Positions 50,997 to 59,186 are shown, numbered from the stretch's first letter. The stretch is 64,000 nucleotides of DNA from Rhizobium sp. CF122 (GCF_000282035.1 NZ_AKKA01000078.1:1-64000), one strand, 5' to 3'. The notes: generated by a model from the letters alone, not told the origin. A program made the numbers and translations.

Positions 50997-51164
50997 ATGT
51001 CCTTCCGTAAGTCCGTTCGCGATGGTTTCCTTGGCCGCGCCTTTGCGGTGATCGGTGCCGCAAATGCCGTGAGCGCCAGCATCGAAGCTGGCCGTCGCCC
51101 GAAGGCCCGCGACCTGCGCGAACTCGGCATCGACCCGAGCATGTTCGGCAGAATCAACCACTAA
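50997..51164 (+). CDS. 55-aa small protein of unknown function
   Basis: A short open frame between two terminators. It begins MSFRKSVRDGFLGRAFAVIG and ends with RDLRELGIDPSMFGRINH, a basic N-terminal helix and a compact C-terminal motif reminiscent of, but not identical to, DUF1127 proteins. GCGAGAAAG upstream may serve as a ribosome binding site. Codon use looks normal for the genome. Own promoter and terminator suggest a single-gene unit. Confidence 0.68.
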   Translation: MSFRKSVRDGFLGRAFAVIGAANAVSASIEAGRRPKARDLRELGIDPSMFGRINH

Positions 51165-51218
51165 ACTTATCTGCGCTTCGGCGTGGTTTTGGCGGTCCGC
51201 GATCGCCAGATACAAAAC

Positions 51219-51252
51219 AGCCCGCAACCGGATGGGTCGCGGGCTTTATTTT
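51219..51252 (+). terminator. Terminator between the 55-aa gene and the DUF475 gene
   Basis: Stem AGCCCGC/GCGGGCT with inner ACC/GGG(T) pairing, followed by TTTATTTTTT on the forward strand. The reverse strand shows TGTTTTG, so it may also end the DUF475 transcript. Confidence 0.8.
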
Positions 51253-51294
51253 TTGTCCTGATGAAGCCGCACCATCGGGTGCGGCCTAGCGGAT

Positions 51295-52386
51295 TCAGGC
51301 GTGCAGTTCCTTGTGCGCCTGCGCGCGCTCCTCTGCCTGCTCCTTTCTGTTGTAGCGGATGGAGGACCACAGCGAGATGCCGATCAGGGCCGCGCCGCCA
51401 AGGCCGGTGATGACCTCGGGAATATGGAACATCGTCTGGATGTACATGATCACAGAGAGGATCAGGATCGCGTAGAAGGCACCATGCTCGAGGTAGCGGT
51501 ATTCGGCAAGTGTTCCCTTTTCGACGAGCATGATCGTCATCGAGCGCACGTACATGGCGCCGATGCCGAGGCCGATGGCGATGACGAAGAGGTTCTGCGT
51601 CAGCGCGAAGGCGCCGATAACGCCGTCGAAGGAGAAGCTGGCATCCAGCACTTCGAGATAGATGAAGGCACCGAGACCACCCTTGGCGGCGGCGCTCATC
51701 GTCTGCTGCGAGGCATCGAGCAGACCGCCGATCACCTCGACCGCCAGGAAGGTCAGAAGGCCATAGATGGCGCAATGCACGAAGGTCGTGGCTTCTTCTT
51801 CGCCGAGGAACGACGAGAACACGAGAACCAGCGCCAGAACGAAGGCGATCTCGATACCCTTGATCGTTGCCGAGCGGGCCATGAGCTTTTCAAGCCCGGC
51901 GATCCAGTGGACGTCCTTCTCATGGTTGAAGAAGTAGTTGAGGCCGACCATCATCAGGAAGGTGCCACCGAAGGCGGCGATCGGCAGGTGCGCGTCGTTC
52001 ATGATGCGGGCGTATTCCGCAGGCTCCCGCGCAGCGAGCACCAGGGCTTCCCATGGACCGATCTTGGCGGCGATCGCGACGATTGCCAGCGGAAAGATAA
52101 TACGCATGCCGAAGACGGCGATGACGATGCCCCAGGTGAGGAAGCGATGCTGCCAGACCGGCGTCATTTCCTTCAGCTTGTTGGCGTTGACAATGGCATT
52201 GTCGAAGGAGAGCGAAATCTCCAGCACGGCGAGCACCGTGCAGATGAAGAAGACGGTCGCCATGCCGCCGATGGTGCCGGTCGCTTGCCAGCCAAGGGCT
52301 GCCCCCAGGATCAGGCCGAGGCCGGTGAAAATGAAGGCCCAGGTGAAATAGCTGAGCGCTGACTTTTGCGGGGAACTGTTGTTCAT
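51295..52386 (-). CDS. DUF475 (TerC-like) integral membrane protein
   Basis: A 363-aa polytopic protein (about nine helices) of the DUF475 family, distantly related to TerC, which is associated with metal ion and tellurite resistance. Diagnostic segments are VLEISLSFDNAIVNANKL and YLEVLDASFSFDGVIGAFAL, two copies of the acidic SFDxA/SFDG motif of the superfamily. The ATG at 52386 was chosen over much longer upstream extensions because it follows GAGGTG and starts just before the first helix. Confidence 0.88.
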   Translation of the reverse strand: MNNSSPQKSALSYFTWAFIFTGLGLILGAALGWQATGTIGGMATVFFICTVLAVLEISLSFDNAIVNANKLKEMTPVWQHRFLTWGIVIAVFGMRIIFPLAIVAIAAKIGPWEALVLAAREPAEYARIMNDAHLPIAAFGGTFLMMVGLNYFFNHEKDVHWIAGLEKLMARSATIKGIEIAFVLALVLVFSSFLGEEEATTFVHCAIYGLLTFLAVEVIGGLLDASQQTMSAAAKGGLGAFIYLEVLDASFSFDGVIGAFALTQNLFVIAIGLGIGAMYVRSMTIMLVEKGTLAEYRYLEHGAFYAILILSVIMYIQTMFHIPEVITGLGGAALIGISLWSSIRYNRKEQAEERAQAHKELHA

Positions 52387-52748
52387 GGCCGCACCTCGCA
52401 GCCGCGACTGATGTCGAACAGAAAATATGTGCTTGAAAAACGCGACATACCACAAAAGGCATGCGCGTGAGGCATGGTGAGCTTTTTCATCGATGAAAAA
52501 TCCGCCGGCTAAAGCTGCAGGCGGTACCGACATCACGAGAGCGCCGTAAAAACTCTCGCCAGAGGGGCCCGGCACCAGGTTGACCCATCGGCCGATGTCC
52601 GAGGCCGTGGGATAAGGCGAAGGTAGTGAACTTCTCGCGCCAGTCAAGATCGGCGCGATGCGCTTTGTTTTTCTTTGGAACCATCCGACATGGCGGTCGT
52701 TAGTCCCTAGTTCACCAGTGTTATGCGCAATGAAAAAGGAGGCCGACG
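52387..52748. other. Leader and intergenic region upstream of DUF475
   Basis: 362 bp. On the reverse strand it holds the 5' region of the DUF475 gene, with two overlapping short hairpins (CTCT-GGCG-AGAG followed by TTTTT, and CGAGAG/CTCTCG at 52536-52558) and a TTGAC/GTCAA pair. It does not match the yybP-ykoY manganese riboswitch consensus often found before TerC-like genes. On the forward strand it supplies the GGAGG site of the next small gene. Confidence 0.4.
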
Positions 52749-52991
52749 ATGCACCCCTCGACCCACACTCCCGACAAACGCACGGAGAAATCCGACCGAA
52801 TGAAGCGGGCGCGCCCCAACCGAATGCAGAAGGCGCAAGTGCTGCCTCCACATCAGGTCGACCTGACGCTGCCACACGGCGTTTTCGATGACGTTCACGT
52901 TCCCGCACACGTAACCGGCGGCGATCTTTCGAAGGGTGGGCCGAAGCCGGCTGTGGAGGACGATTCCACGGTTGCAAAGCCGACCCGCTGA
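52749..52991 (+). CDS. 80-aa hydrophilic hypothetical protein
   Basis: A small protein with His, Pro, Lys and Asp in excess and no membrane segment, MHPSTHTPDKRTEKSDRMKR at the start. AAAAAGGAGGCCGACG immediately before the ATG is an excellent ribosome binding site, which is the main support. I recognise no family. Confidence 0.55.
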   Translation: MHPSTHTPDKRTEKSDRMKRARPNRMQKAQVLPPHQVDLTLPHGVFDDVHVPAHVTGGDLSKGGPKPAVEDDSTVAKPTR

Positions 52992-53046
52992 CGTAATTGT
53001 TAATTGCAACCCTGACATTTTTACTCGCGACAACCAGTGAGAAAAG

Positions 53047-53226
53047 ATGAAAACAACTTCGGTGCCGCACGACATTTACATGAAGCACGAGATCGAATGG
53101 TAAGCGCTTCGCGCGGCCGCTGATATTCAGATCGATCTGGAAAGAATCGAGATCATGAATTCGCTGGGCTCTCGTTGGGATCCGCCGACGCGCTTGAGGC
53201 CGGACACGGCGTCCCCGGCGGTGTAG
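53047..53226 (+). pseudogene. Small ORF interrupted by an in-frame stop
   Basis: From the ATG at 53047 the frame reads MKTTSVPHDIYMKHEIEW, a TAA at 53101-53103, then ALRAAADIQIDLERIEI and MNSLGSRWDPPTRLRPDT, ending at a TAG at 53224. Both parts are in one frame (60 codons overall). A single change of GAA to TAA would explain the break. The upstream 18-residue peptide or a restart at the inner ATG could also be what is expressed. Confidence 0.4.
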
Positions 53227-53281
53227 CTTTAATGCCTTTTGCCCGCGGTTTTCGTCGGGCGCTCCGGAGCATCCTGGATCG

Positions 53282-53413
53282 TCACTCTGATGATCGGGAT
53301 CGCTCGAACCGCGGTTCTACTTCCTGCAAGATGAACGGCCCGTAAGTCGCAGCAACGGTGGCTAGGACCGCGACCGGCCAATAGCGGAGTGCAAGCTTGC
53401 GCCGGAAAGCCAC
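53282..53413 (-). CDS. Possible 43-aa single-helix membrane protein
   Basis: A GTG-initiated reading frame of 44 codons: a basic N-terminal stretch (VAFRRKLALRYW), then a hydrophobic run of ~18 residues (PVAVLATVAATYGPFIL), then a charged tail. The positive-inside layout looks like a real small membrane protein. No strong ribosome binding site is visible, so confidence is low. Confidence 0.3.
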   Translation of the reverse strand: MAFRRKLALRYWPVAVLATVAATYGPFILQEVEPRFERSRSSE

Positions 53414-53559
53414 ATGCTGGCCCGGATGGGCGCAGCTCCGACTGAGGGAAAATGTCAGCACATCCGCTGCTCCTCGTCTTCCATACGAAAATGAAGAACT
53501 GCCAACCTTTCGGAAAGGATTGCCCGGCGATAATCCGTGCGTTCACGGGAATCGGATAG

Positions 53560-54258
53560 ATGGCAAAGACTGCGACCCGCCGCCGCAAATCATCGGCACG
53601 ATCGAAGGGAAGGGGAGGCGGAAGCGCTCTTCCCTGGACAATCATCGGCGTCATCGCCGTTGGTGGCATTGCGACTTACGACAACTGGAAGAGCGTGAAG
53701 CCGATGCTCGCCACGCATGCGCCGGCCTCCCTCGTCTCCCGGCCGGCCTTGGTCGCGCGGAGCGAACCTGCACGCGATTCCAGCCCAAAGCAGACCGCCT
53801 CGATCACCGCGGCGGCACGCATCATGCCGCCTGCCGCTGTGCCTATTCCGGCCAAGGCACCTGCCGTGCCGGAAAAAGCGATCCCGGCCTCCATCTCGCC
53901 CGCGCAGGCGCAGACCGGCAAGGCCGCGTTCGGTTATTGCGGGCAGGGAGAGCACATCAACTGCGTCGCTGATGGAGGCACGTTCTGGTACAAGGGCGAG
54001 AAGATCGCCATTGCCGACGTCGTGAGCCCTGGCATTGAGACGGCCCGTTGTGACAACGAGAAGCGCCTGGGCTTCTCTGCCAAGCTGCGGCTCCTGAACA
54101 TCCTGAACTCCGGATCCTTCTCGATGAACCCGGCCGGGCAGCCGGGCAAGGCCGGCGCGCCGCATGTCGTGTCGCGCGACGGCCGGTCGATCGGCGTGCA
54201 GATGATCAACGAGGGCTTGGCCCGCAAACCCGGCGCGAATGGCGCCTGGTGCGCCTGA
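53560..54258 (+). CDS. Membrane-anchored SNase-like protein with degenerate active site
   Basis: A 232-aa protein with a basic N-terminus, a helix at ~24-44, an Ala/Pro linker to ~120 and a thermonuclease-like fold to the end (YCGQGEHINCVADGGTFWYK, then DRLL-like and WC tail). Active family members show DGDT and an Arg-x4-Asp-Thr-Pro-Glu stretch. Here they read DGGT and AIADVVSPG, so the metal-binding Asp, the catalytic Arg and Glu are all replaced. It probably binds nucleic acid or has another role rather than cleaving DNA. Convergent with the next gene. Confidence 0.75.
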   Translation: MAKTATRRRKSSARSKGRGGGSALPWTIIGVIAVGGIATYDNWKSVKPMLATHAPASLVSRPALVARSEPARDSSPKQTASITAAARIMPPAAVPIPAKAPAVPEKAIPASISPAQAQTGKAAFGYCGQGEHINCVADGGTFWYKGEKIAIADVVSPGIETARCDNEKRLGFSAKLRLLNILNSGSFSMNPAGQPGKAGAPHVVSRDGRSIGVQMINEGLARKPGANGAWCA

Positions 54259-54285
54259 GCCTGGCCCGTAGCCGCAAACGGTGGC

Positions 54286-54765
54286 CTACTTCTGCTTCGG
54301 CGCCTTGCCATTGGTGCGGAAGCTGCCCGCAAAGGCCGTGTCCTTGCTTTCGGCCGTGCATTCGATGGCAACCGGCTTGCCGCCGTAGGGGTTGCCCATC
54401 GTGCAGGTGCCGGCAACTTTCACCTGACCCGTCATCTTCTGGCCGACGCCCGTCACCACAAGATTGAGTGGCATGCGGGCGTTGCCGTTGGAGGCGGGCT
54501 TGATGGCCGTGCCATCGCCTTGAAAGCCCAGCATCTTGCCGCCCGAGGTGAAGATGAAGGTGACTTGGCCATTCACAAGCGTCACGCTCGCAAGTTCGGC
54601 TTCGCAACCCTTCGTCGCGTCGACCTTGCCGACGACGAGCTTGGCGCACTTGCCGGCGAGCGTCAGGGCACCGGGCGCGCCGGGGAAATTCTGCGATGCC
54701 GCGTCCGCTGTCGTGGTCAGTGTCGCGGCGATGAGCGAAGCGGCGGCCAAAGTTGCCAGTCTCAT
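54286..54765 (-). CDS. Secreted hypothetical protein
   Basis: A 159-aa protein with a signal peptide (MRLATLAAASLIAATLTTTADA). The mature part contains the elements LTLAGKCAKLVVGKVD and IFTSGGKMLGFQGDGTAIKP and four cysteines, suggesting a disulfide-stabilised beta protein in the periplasm. No family recognised. GAGGTAAAGAC precedes the ATG at 54765. Confidence 0.72.
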   Translation of the reverse strand: MRLATLAAASLIAATLTTTADAASQNFPGAPGALTLAGKCAKLVVGKVDATKGCEAELASVTLVNGQVTFIFTSGGKMLGFQGDGTAIKPASNGNARMPLNLVVTGVGQKMTGQVKVAGTCTMGNPYGGKPVAIECTAESKDTAFAGSFRTNGKAPKQK

Positions 54766-55104
54766 GTCTTTACCTCGTAGTTCTTGTCTCAGCAGTGCTG
54801 TTTGTCGGCAGCGACTTGCCATTGTTCTGTGTTCGAAATTGGTCGATAGGCCCGACTTTCAATTCTGGCAATCGGCAAAGAAAACCCGAACGAGAACGCC
54901 GGATGATCTCCCGGTGTACTTCGCGCTCTATACGGACGTCCTCTGCATGCGGATGGCGCTTGGGCAAAGCGATCGCGAGCGATAGCTGCACGCTCGTCTG
55001 CCAGCGAGACTGCCAGTCTAGCTAAGATTGAGGGGCTGCCGATTTGTCGGCTCGCGGAAAGCGAGTATAGTCTTTATTCCGCCATGCACATTCGGGGGAG
55101 CGAA
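54766..55104. other. Intergenic region between two secreted-protein genes
   Basis: 339 bp between divergent genes at 54765 and 55105. It must hold both promoters. I found no repeat, hairpin or RNA element worth naming. Confidence 0.4.
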
Positions 55105-55425
55105 ATGGGCGCTGCTTCTCGCATTGCCGCCAATGCTGCGATCTTAGCTGCTACGCTGGTACTGCCATCGGCCGCGTTCTGCGCAGCGGCACTGAACGTC
55201 GATGCGCGCTCTTCAACCTGTAGCCAGATCTCGCAGATCATCCGCCAGAACAAGAAGGTATTCGTCCGCTCCGGATTCGGCGGCAGCAGCTTTCGCTATC
55301 CGCCTGCCAAATGCGGCTGGGGCTATGCGCGCACCACGGCTAGTTTCCGGGATGCGGCGGGCAAACAATGCGTCCTTGACTACGCCTGCGCTTACGACAG
55401 CGGATCGTTTTACAACAACCCGTAG
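55105..55425 (+). CDS. Small secreted hypothetical protein with four cysteines
   Basis: A 106-aa protein. The signal peptide is about 30 residues (AANAAILAATLVLPSAAFCAA), followed by ~75 residues with cysteines in STCSQIS, AKCGWGY, KQCVLDY and ACAYD. It would be a disulfide-bonded periplasmic protein. The ATG at 55105 has GGGGGAGCGAA upstream; a start at 55084 would add seven residues. Confidence 0.65.
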   Translation: MGAASRIAANAAILAATLVLPSAAFCAAALNVDARSSTCSQISQIIRQNKKVFVRSGFGGSSFRYPPAKCGWGYARTTASFRDAAGKQCVLDYACAYDSGSFYNNP

Positions 55426-55523
55426 CGTGGCGGGAGGCCGGCGCAAAGGTTGAGACGTCCATCCGTTTCTTTCCGCTCGTGGGCGCTGCACGCAGTCAAT
55501 GCCCGAGCTGCACCGGAACGAAA

Positions 55524-55553
55524 AAGGGCTTAGCGGTTTCCCGCTAAGCCCTT
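55524..55553 (-). terminator. Terminator of tRNA-Val
   Basis: A perfect 13-bp stem (AAGGGCTTAGCGG) with a TTTC/GAAA loop, followed on the reverse strand by a five-T tract, 10 bp after the tRNA 3' end. Confidence 0.9.
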
Positions 55554-55562
55554 GAATTCGAA

Positions 55563-55637
<75 letters not shown>

Positions 55638-55720
55638 ATCCGATGGCGGCGCATAGACCACAAACCCTTTTTGCCGTCAATAGGCTTTTTTCGGTTTTGT
55701 GACATACGCTGCCGGAAGCC

Positions 55721-56083
55721 TTACGCGGCAAGCATTTTGTTCACTTCCTCGACGAGGTCGCGCAGGTGGAAAGGCTTGGAAAGAACCTTTGCGTCCTTCG
55801 GTGCCTTCGAATCAGGGTTCAGTGCGACAGCCGCGAATCCGGTGATGAACATCACCTTCAGGTCCGGATCGAGCTCGGTCGCGCGGCGCGCCAGTTCGAT
55901 TCCGTCCATCTCGGGCATGACGATATCGGTCAGGAGCAGCGAGAAGGGTTCTTCGCGAAGCCTGTCATAGGCGCTGGCGCCGTTGTCGTAGGAGAGGACC
56001 TTGTAGCCCGCCTTTTCAAGCGCCTTCACAAGGAAGCGGCGCATGTCGTTGTCGTCTTCTGCAAGAAGTATCTTCTGAGTCAT
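55721..56083 (-). CDS. cpdR: Single-domain response regulator CpdR
   Basis: A 120-aa receiver-only regulator. Acidic pocket ILLAEDDNDMRRFL, phospho-Asp in LLTDIVMPEMDG, Lys in VLSKPFHLRDLVEEV. It matches CpdR, which in alphaproteobacteria is phosphorylated by CckA-ChpT and, when unphosphorylated, directs ClpXP to degrade cell-cycle proteins such as CtrA. The adjacent N-formylglutamate amidohydrolase is the customary neighbour in rhizobia. Confidence 0.92.
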   Translation of the reverse strand: MTQKILLAEDDNDMRRFLVKALEKAGYKVLSYDNGASAYDRLREEPFSLLLTDIVMPEMDGIELARRATELDPDLKVMFITGFAAVALNPDSKAPKDAKVLSKPFHLRDLVEEVNKMLAA

Positions 56084-56224
56084 TATCCAGACCGCTTATC
56101 AGTAATTTATGCGTGGGCTCCAGCCATTTACACTAGAGTTCGGCCAGTAAACAACCAATGAAGAGGTCATCCAAGGCGTCATCCCCATGAGATAGTATGG
56201 ACTTGCCGTGCGGCAACTGGCAAC

Positions 56225-57151
56225 ATGGGCGAAGCAGTGGCCTCCTGGCAGGGTAAAGAGGGAAAAAGGGTGCAGGAAATCCCCGAATACGCACTTTTCG
56301 AGGTCCGGGAGCCTTTGTCGCACACCATTCCATTTGTTTACAACTCGCCGCATAGCGGGCGCATCTATCCTCCCGAATTCATCGCTCAGTCCCGGCTCGA
56401 GGGCGTTTCGATACGTCGTTCCGAGGACCACTACGTCGATGAACTGTTCGGCGATGCGAGCGCGCTCGGCGCGCCGTTCCTGCTTGCCAACTTTCCGCGC
56501 GCCTATCTGGATGTGAACCGCGAGCCCTACGAGCTCGATCCGCGTATGTTCGACGGTCTGCTGCCGCCTTACGCGAACATCAATTCGCTGCGTGTCGCAG
56601 GCGGGCTCGGCACCATTCCGCGCATCGTTGCCGAGAACATGGAAATCTATGCGCGTCGGCTGTCGGTGCAGGAAGGGCTCGATCGCATCGAGGCCGTCTA
56701 TAAGCCGTATCATGCGGCGCTGCGGCGGTTGATCGCCCGCACGCATGTCCAGTTCGGCTTTGGTGTGCTGATCGATTGCCACTCCATGCCGGGCAATGTC
56801 CGTGTCGCCGGCACAAATGCGCGGCCGGATTTCATCATCGGCGATCGCTATGGCACCAGCGCTTCGGCGGAACTGTCGCGCGCGGCCGTCGCCATCTTCG
56901 AAGAAATGGGCTTCACGGCGATCCGCAACAAGCCCTATGCCGGCGGCTTCATCACCGAGCATTACGGCCGCCCGTCACGCGGGCTGCATGCTCTGCAGAT
57001 CGAAGTGAACCGGTCGATCTATGTCGACGAAATTACGCTGGAAAAGCGGGCCGACTTCGCTTCGGTTGCCGGAGCGATCACCGCCTTCATGCGCCAGTTG
57101 GCGGTCTATGTGGCGCAGTTCGCGACAGACTCTGCCCTGGCTGCCGAGTAA
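56225..57151 (+). CDS. N-formylglutamate amidohydrolase
   Basis: A 308-aa enzyme hydrolysing N-formyl-L-glutamate to glutamate and formate. Metal-site motifs NSPHSGRIYPPEF and LIDCHSMPGNV and the substrate-binding EVNRSIYVDE are present. It is divergent from cpdR. A GTG at 56270 behind GAGGGAAAAAGG is an alternative start that would shorten the product by 15 residues. No other histidine-utilisation genes are close. Confidence 0.9.
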   Translation: MGEAVASWQGKEGKRVQEIPEYALFEVREPLSHTIPFVYNSPHSGRIYPPEFIAQSRLEGVSIRRSEDHYVDELFGDASALGAPFLLANFPRAYLDVNREPYELDPRMFDGLLPPYANINSLRVAGGLGTIPRIVAENMEIYARRLSVQEGLDRIEAVYKPYHAALRRLIARTHVQFGFGVLIDCHSMPGNVRVAGTNARPDFIIGDRYGTSASAELSRAAVAIFEEMGFTAIRNKPYAGGFITEHYGRPSRGLHALQIEVNRSIYVDEITLEKRADFASVAGAITAFMRQLAVYVAQFATDSALAAE

Positions 57152-57166
57152 GCCTTCAAGACTGTC

Positions 57167-57243
57167 AAAAAAAGACCGCCTTACGGCGGTCCAAGTCTAG
57201 GGAGGAAACACCCAAGGAGGGTATTTACAGTCAGAAGACTGTG
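57167..57243 (-). ncRNA. mmgR: mmgR/suhB-family (alpha-r8) small RNA
   Basis: About 77 nt on the reverse strand. Order of elements: hairpin CAGTC-TTCT-GACTG, a single-stranded stretch with CCCTCCTTGGGTG and TTTCCTCCC (anti-Shine-Dalgarno-like C/U motifs), and a terminator hairpin GACCGCC/GGCGGTC with seven T residues. This matches the suhB RNA family, named for its position near suhB/hisN and later characterised as MmgR in Sinorhizobium, where it limits polyhydroxybutyrate granules. hisN is the neighbouring gene here too. Confidence 0.87.
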
Positions 57244-57248
57244 AGCAA

Positions 57249-57277
57249 ACGCTACTATTGCGGTGCACAATTGTCAA
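57249..57277 (-). promoter_or_regulatory. Sigma-70-type promoter of the mmgR-like sRNA
   Basis: Reverse-strand -35 box TTGACA (57277-57272), 17-bp spacer, -10 box TAGCGT (57254-57249). The predicted start is around 57243, immediately before the first hairpin of the sRNA. Confidence 0.7.
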
Positions 57278-57395
57278 TCAGAATTTTGCGGTGCAAAAAT
57301 ATTGTGCAGCCGGCTAAATGCTGCCGCTCTCGTTTGCAACCGGCCGCAATTCCGCTATGAAAAGCGCCACTCGCGCGCCACCGATGGATTTCACC

Positions 57396-58169
57396 ATGCT
57401 TCCTGATCGCTCGTTCTTCAACCGCCTTGCGGAGGCCGCCAAGGCCGAAACGCTGCCGCGTTTCCGTTCCGGGCTTGACGTGACCAACAAGCTGTCGAGC
57501 GGCTTTGACCCGGTCACCGAGGGCGACAGGGCTGCGGAAGTCGCCATTCGCTCGCTGATCGAGAAACACTTTCCAGATCATGGCATTCTTGGTGAAGAGC
57601 ACGGCAATGTCGGCCTCGACCGCGAATATGTGTGGGTTATCGACCCGATCGATGGTACGCGCGCCTTTATTTCGGGCGTGCCTGTCTGGGGAACGCTGAT
57701 CGGTCTGCAGCGCGACGGTCGGGCCATTATGGGGATGATCGAGCAGCCCTTTACCGGCGAACGCTACTTCGCGGATGCGAATGGTTCCATCTACAGCGGT
57801 CCGGAGGGAGAGCGCCGGCTGCAGGTTCGCGATTGCGGCGCCCTGACGAACGCCATCCTTTTCACCACCTCGCCGCATCTCTTTGTAGGCGTCGAAATGG
57901 AGAAATATCGGGAAATCGAAAGCCAGGTGCGGCTGTTCCGCTACGGAACGGATTGCTACGCCTATGCGCTGCTTGCCGCCGGCCACGTTGACCTGGTGAT
58001 CGAAAACAGCCTGAAGCCCTACGATGTCGGCGGCATCATTCCCGTCATCGAGAATGCCGGCGGGATCATCACGACCTGGGATGGCGGGCGTCCGGAAAAC
58101 GGCGGTTCGATCATTGCCGCAGGCAGCCGCGCCGTCTACGAACAGGCAATGGCTGTCCTCAATCGATAA
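57396..58169 (+). CDS. hisN: Histidinol-phosphatase, inositol monophosphatase family (HisN)
   Basis: A 257-aa phosphatase: metal-binding signatures GEEHGNVGL, WVIDPIDGTRAFISG and PYDVGGIIPVIENAGG are all complete. In rhizobia this member of the inositol-monophosphatase superfamily is the histidinol-phosphatase of histidine biosynthesis, often annotated as suhB. Start at the ATG at 57396; an ATG at 57384 or earlier is possible because no clear ribosome binding site distinguishes them. The mmgR promoter lies divergently upstream. Confidence 0.85.
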   Translation: MLPDRSFFNRLAEAAKAETLPRFRSGLDVTNKLSSGFDPVTEGDRAAEVAIRSLIEKHFPDHGILGEEHGNVGLDREYVWVIDPIDGTRAFISGVPVWGTLIGLQRDGRAIMGMIEQPFTGERYFADANGSIYSGPEGERRLQVRDCGALTNAILFTTSPHLFVGVEMEKYREIESQVRLFRYGTDCYAYALLAAGHVDLVIENSLKPYDVGGIIPVIENAGGIITTWDGGRPENGGSIIAAGSRAVYEQAMAVLNR

Positions 58170-58211
58170 CAGCAATCGGCACTTCCAGAGGTCACTCGGA
58201 TAGCGATCGGG

Positions 58212-59186
58212 CTACGTGCCAAACCCTTCGACTTCCTCGACCGCCTCGGCATCGCTGCCGGGAATGAAGGCGTGAAATGCCGCAAGTGCTGCCTTGCGGT
58301 AGACATCGCGCTCCTGCAGCACCTCATGCCGCCCACCATTGATCGGTACGAACTGAGCGGCGCGGAAATAGCGTGAGATTCGCTCCTGCGCGATATAGGG
58401 CACGATGGCGTCGCGCGTCGGCGCGATCACGACCGTTGGTATGGTGATCGAAAACAGATGGCTCGGAGAGGTCACGCGGTCGATCGCCCGGAAGGAGTCG
58501 TGCAGCCAGCGCGCGGTCGGCGGGCCAAGCGTCAGTTCCGGATGGGCCGCGGCAATGGCGACGTTGCGCTCGAACCGCGTCTCGTCCGATGTTAGGGGGT
58601 TATCGCGGAACGGCTGCTCCTTGAGTTTGCGCGTTAGCGGAAACGAGCCGAGACCGAGCGAACAGGCGACCCCGGCGAGGGCGCGGATGGTGCCTTCCGA
58701 CGCCGCCTGACCTGAGAGGCCGATAAAGGGTGCCGTCAGCACCATCCGCTCGATGCGTGTCGAAAGGTACGGGGCGGCGGACATCGCGATCAGCGCTCCG
58801 GTCGAATGCGCGAGAATGAAGAAGGGCAGGCGGGTATCCGGCAGCACGATCTTCTCGAGGAACGTGTCGAGGTCATGCTCGTAATCGATGAAGCGCCGGA
58901 CATGGCCGTAGGAGCCCTTCTTCAGAAGCCGGTCGGAGCCGCCCTGGCCGCGCAGATCGAAGGTCGCGACCCAGAGCCCCTTGGCCGTCAGGTCGCGGAT
59001 CGTCTCGAAATACTTCTCGATAAATTCGTTTCGGCCCTGGAGGAGGACGACAGTGCCCTTCGCTACCGGCGCATCAGAGCGGAAGACGGCATAGCGCAGC
59101 CGATGGCCATCGTGCGTCTCCAAGTAGCCTTCGGTGCGGTTTTCGGGTGCCGGATTGTCGGGGGTCGAAAAAAGGACCTGTTCCAT
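58212..59186 (-). CDS. Alpha/beta hydrolase, lysophospholipase-like
   Basis: A 324-aa hydrolase: nucleophile elbow ILAHSTGALIAMSAAP (Ser-133 area), oxyanion region LLQGRNEFIEKYFETIRDL and a C-terminal PINGGRHEVLQE with the catalytic His. The fold matches the PldB/monoacylglycerol lipase group, which deacylates lysophospholipids or monoglycerides. The reading frame is complete. Confidence 0.87.
   Translation of the reverse strand: MEQVLFSTPDNPAPENRTEGYLETHDGHRLRYAVFRSDAPVAKGTVVLLQGRNEFIEKYFETIRDLTAKGLWVATFDLRGQGGSDRLLKKGSYGHVRRFIDYEHDLDTFLEKIVLPDTRLPFFILAHSTGALIAMSAAPYLSTRIERMVLTAPFIGLSGQAASEGTIRALAGVACSLGLGSFPLTRKLKEQPFRDNPLTSDETRFERNVAIAAAHPELTLGPPTARWLHDSFRAIDRVTSPSHLFSITIPTVVIAPTRDAIVPYIAQERISRYFRAAQFVPINGGRHEVLQERDVYRKAALAAFHAFIPGSDAEAVEEVEGFGT

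Noticed and set aside
52390..53088. N-terminal extension of the DUF475 protein by more than 200 residues
   Set aside because: The extension has no domain, overlaps a forward gene with a strong ribosome binding site, and the ATG at 52386 fits the family start.
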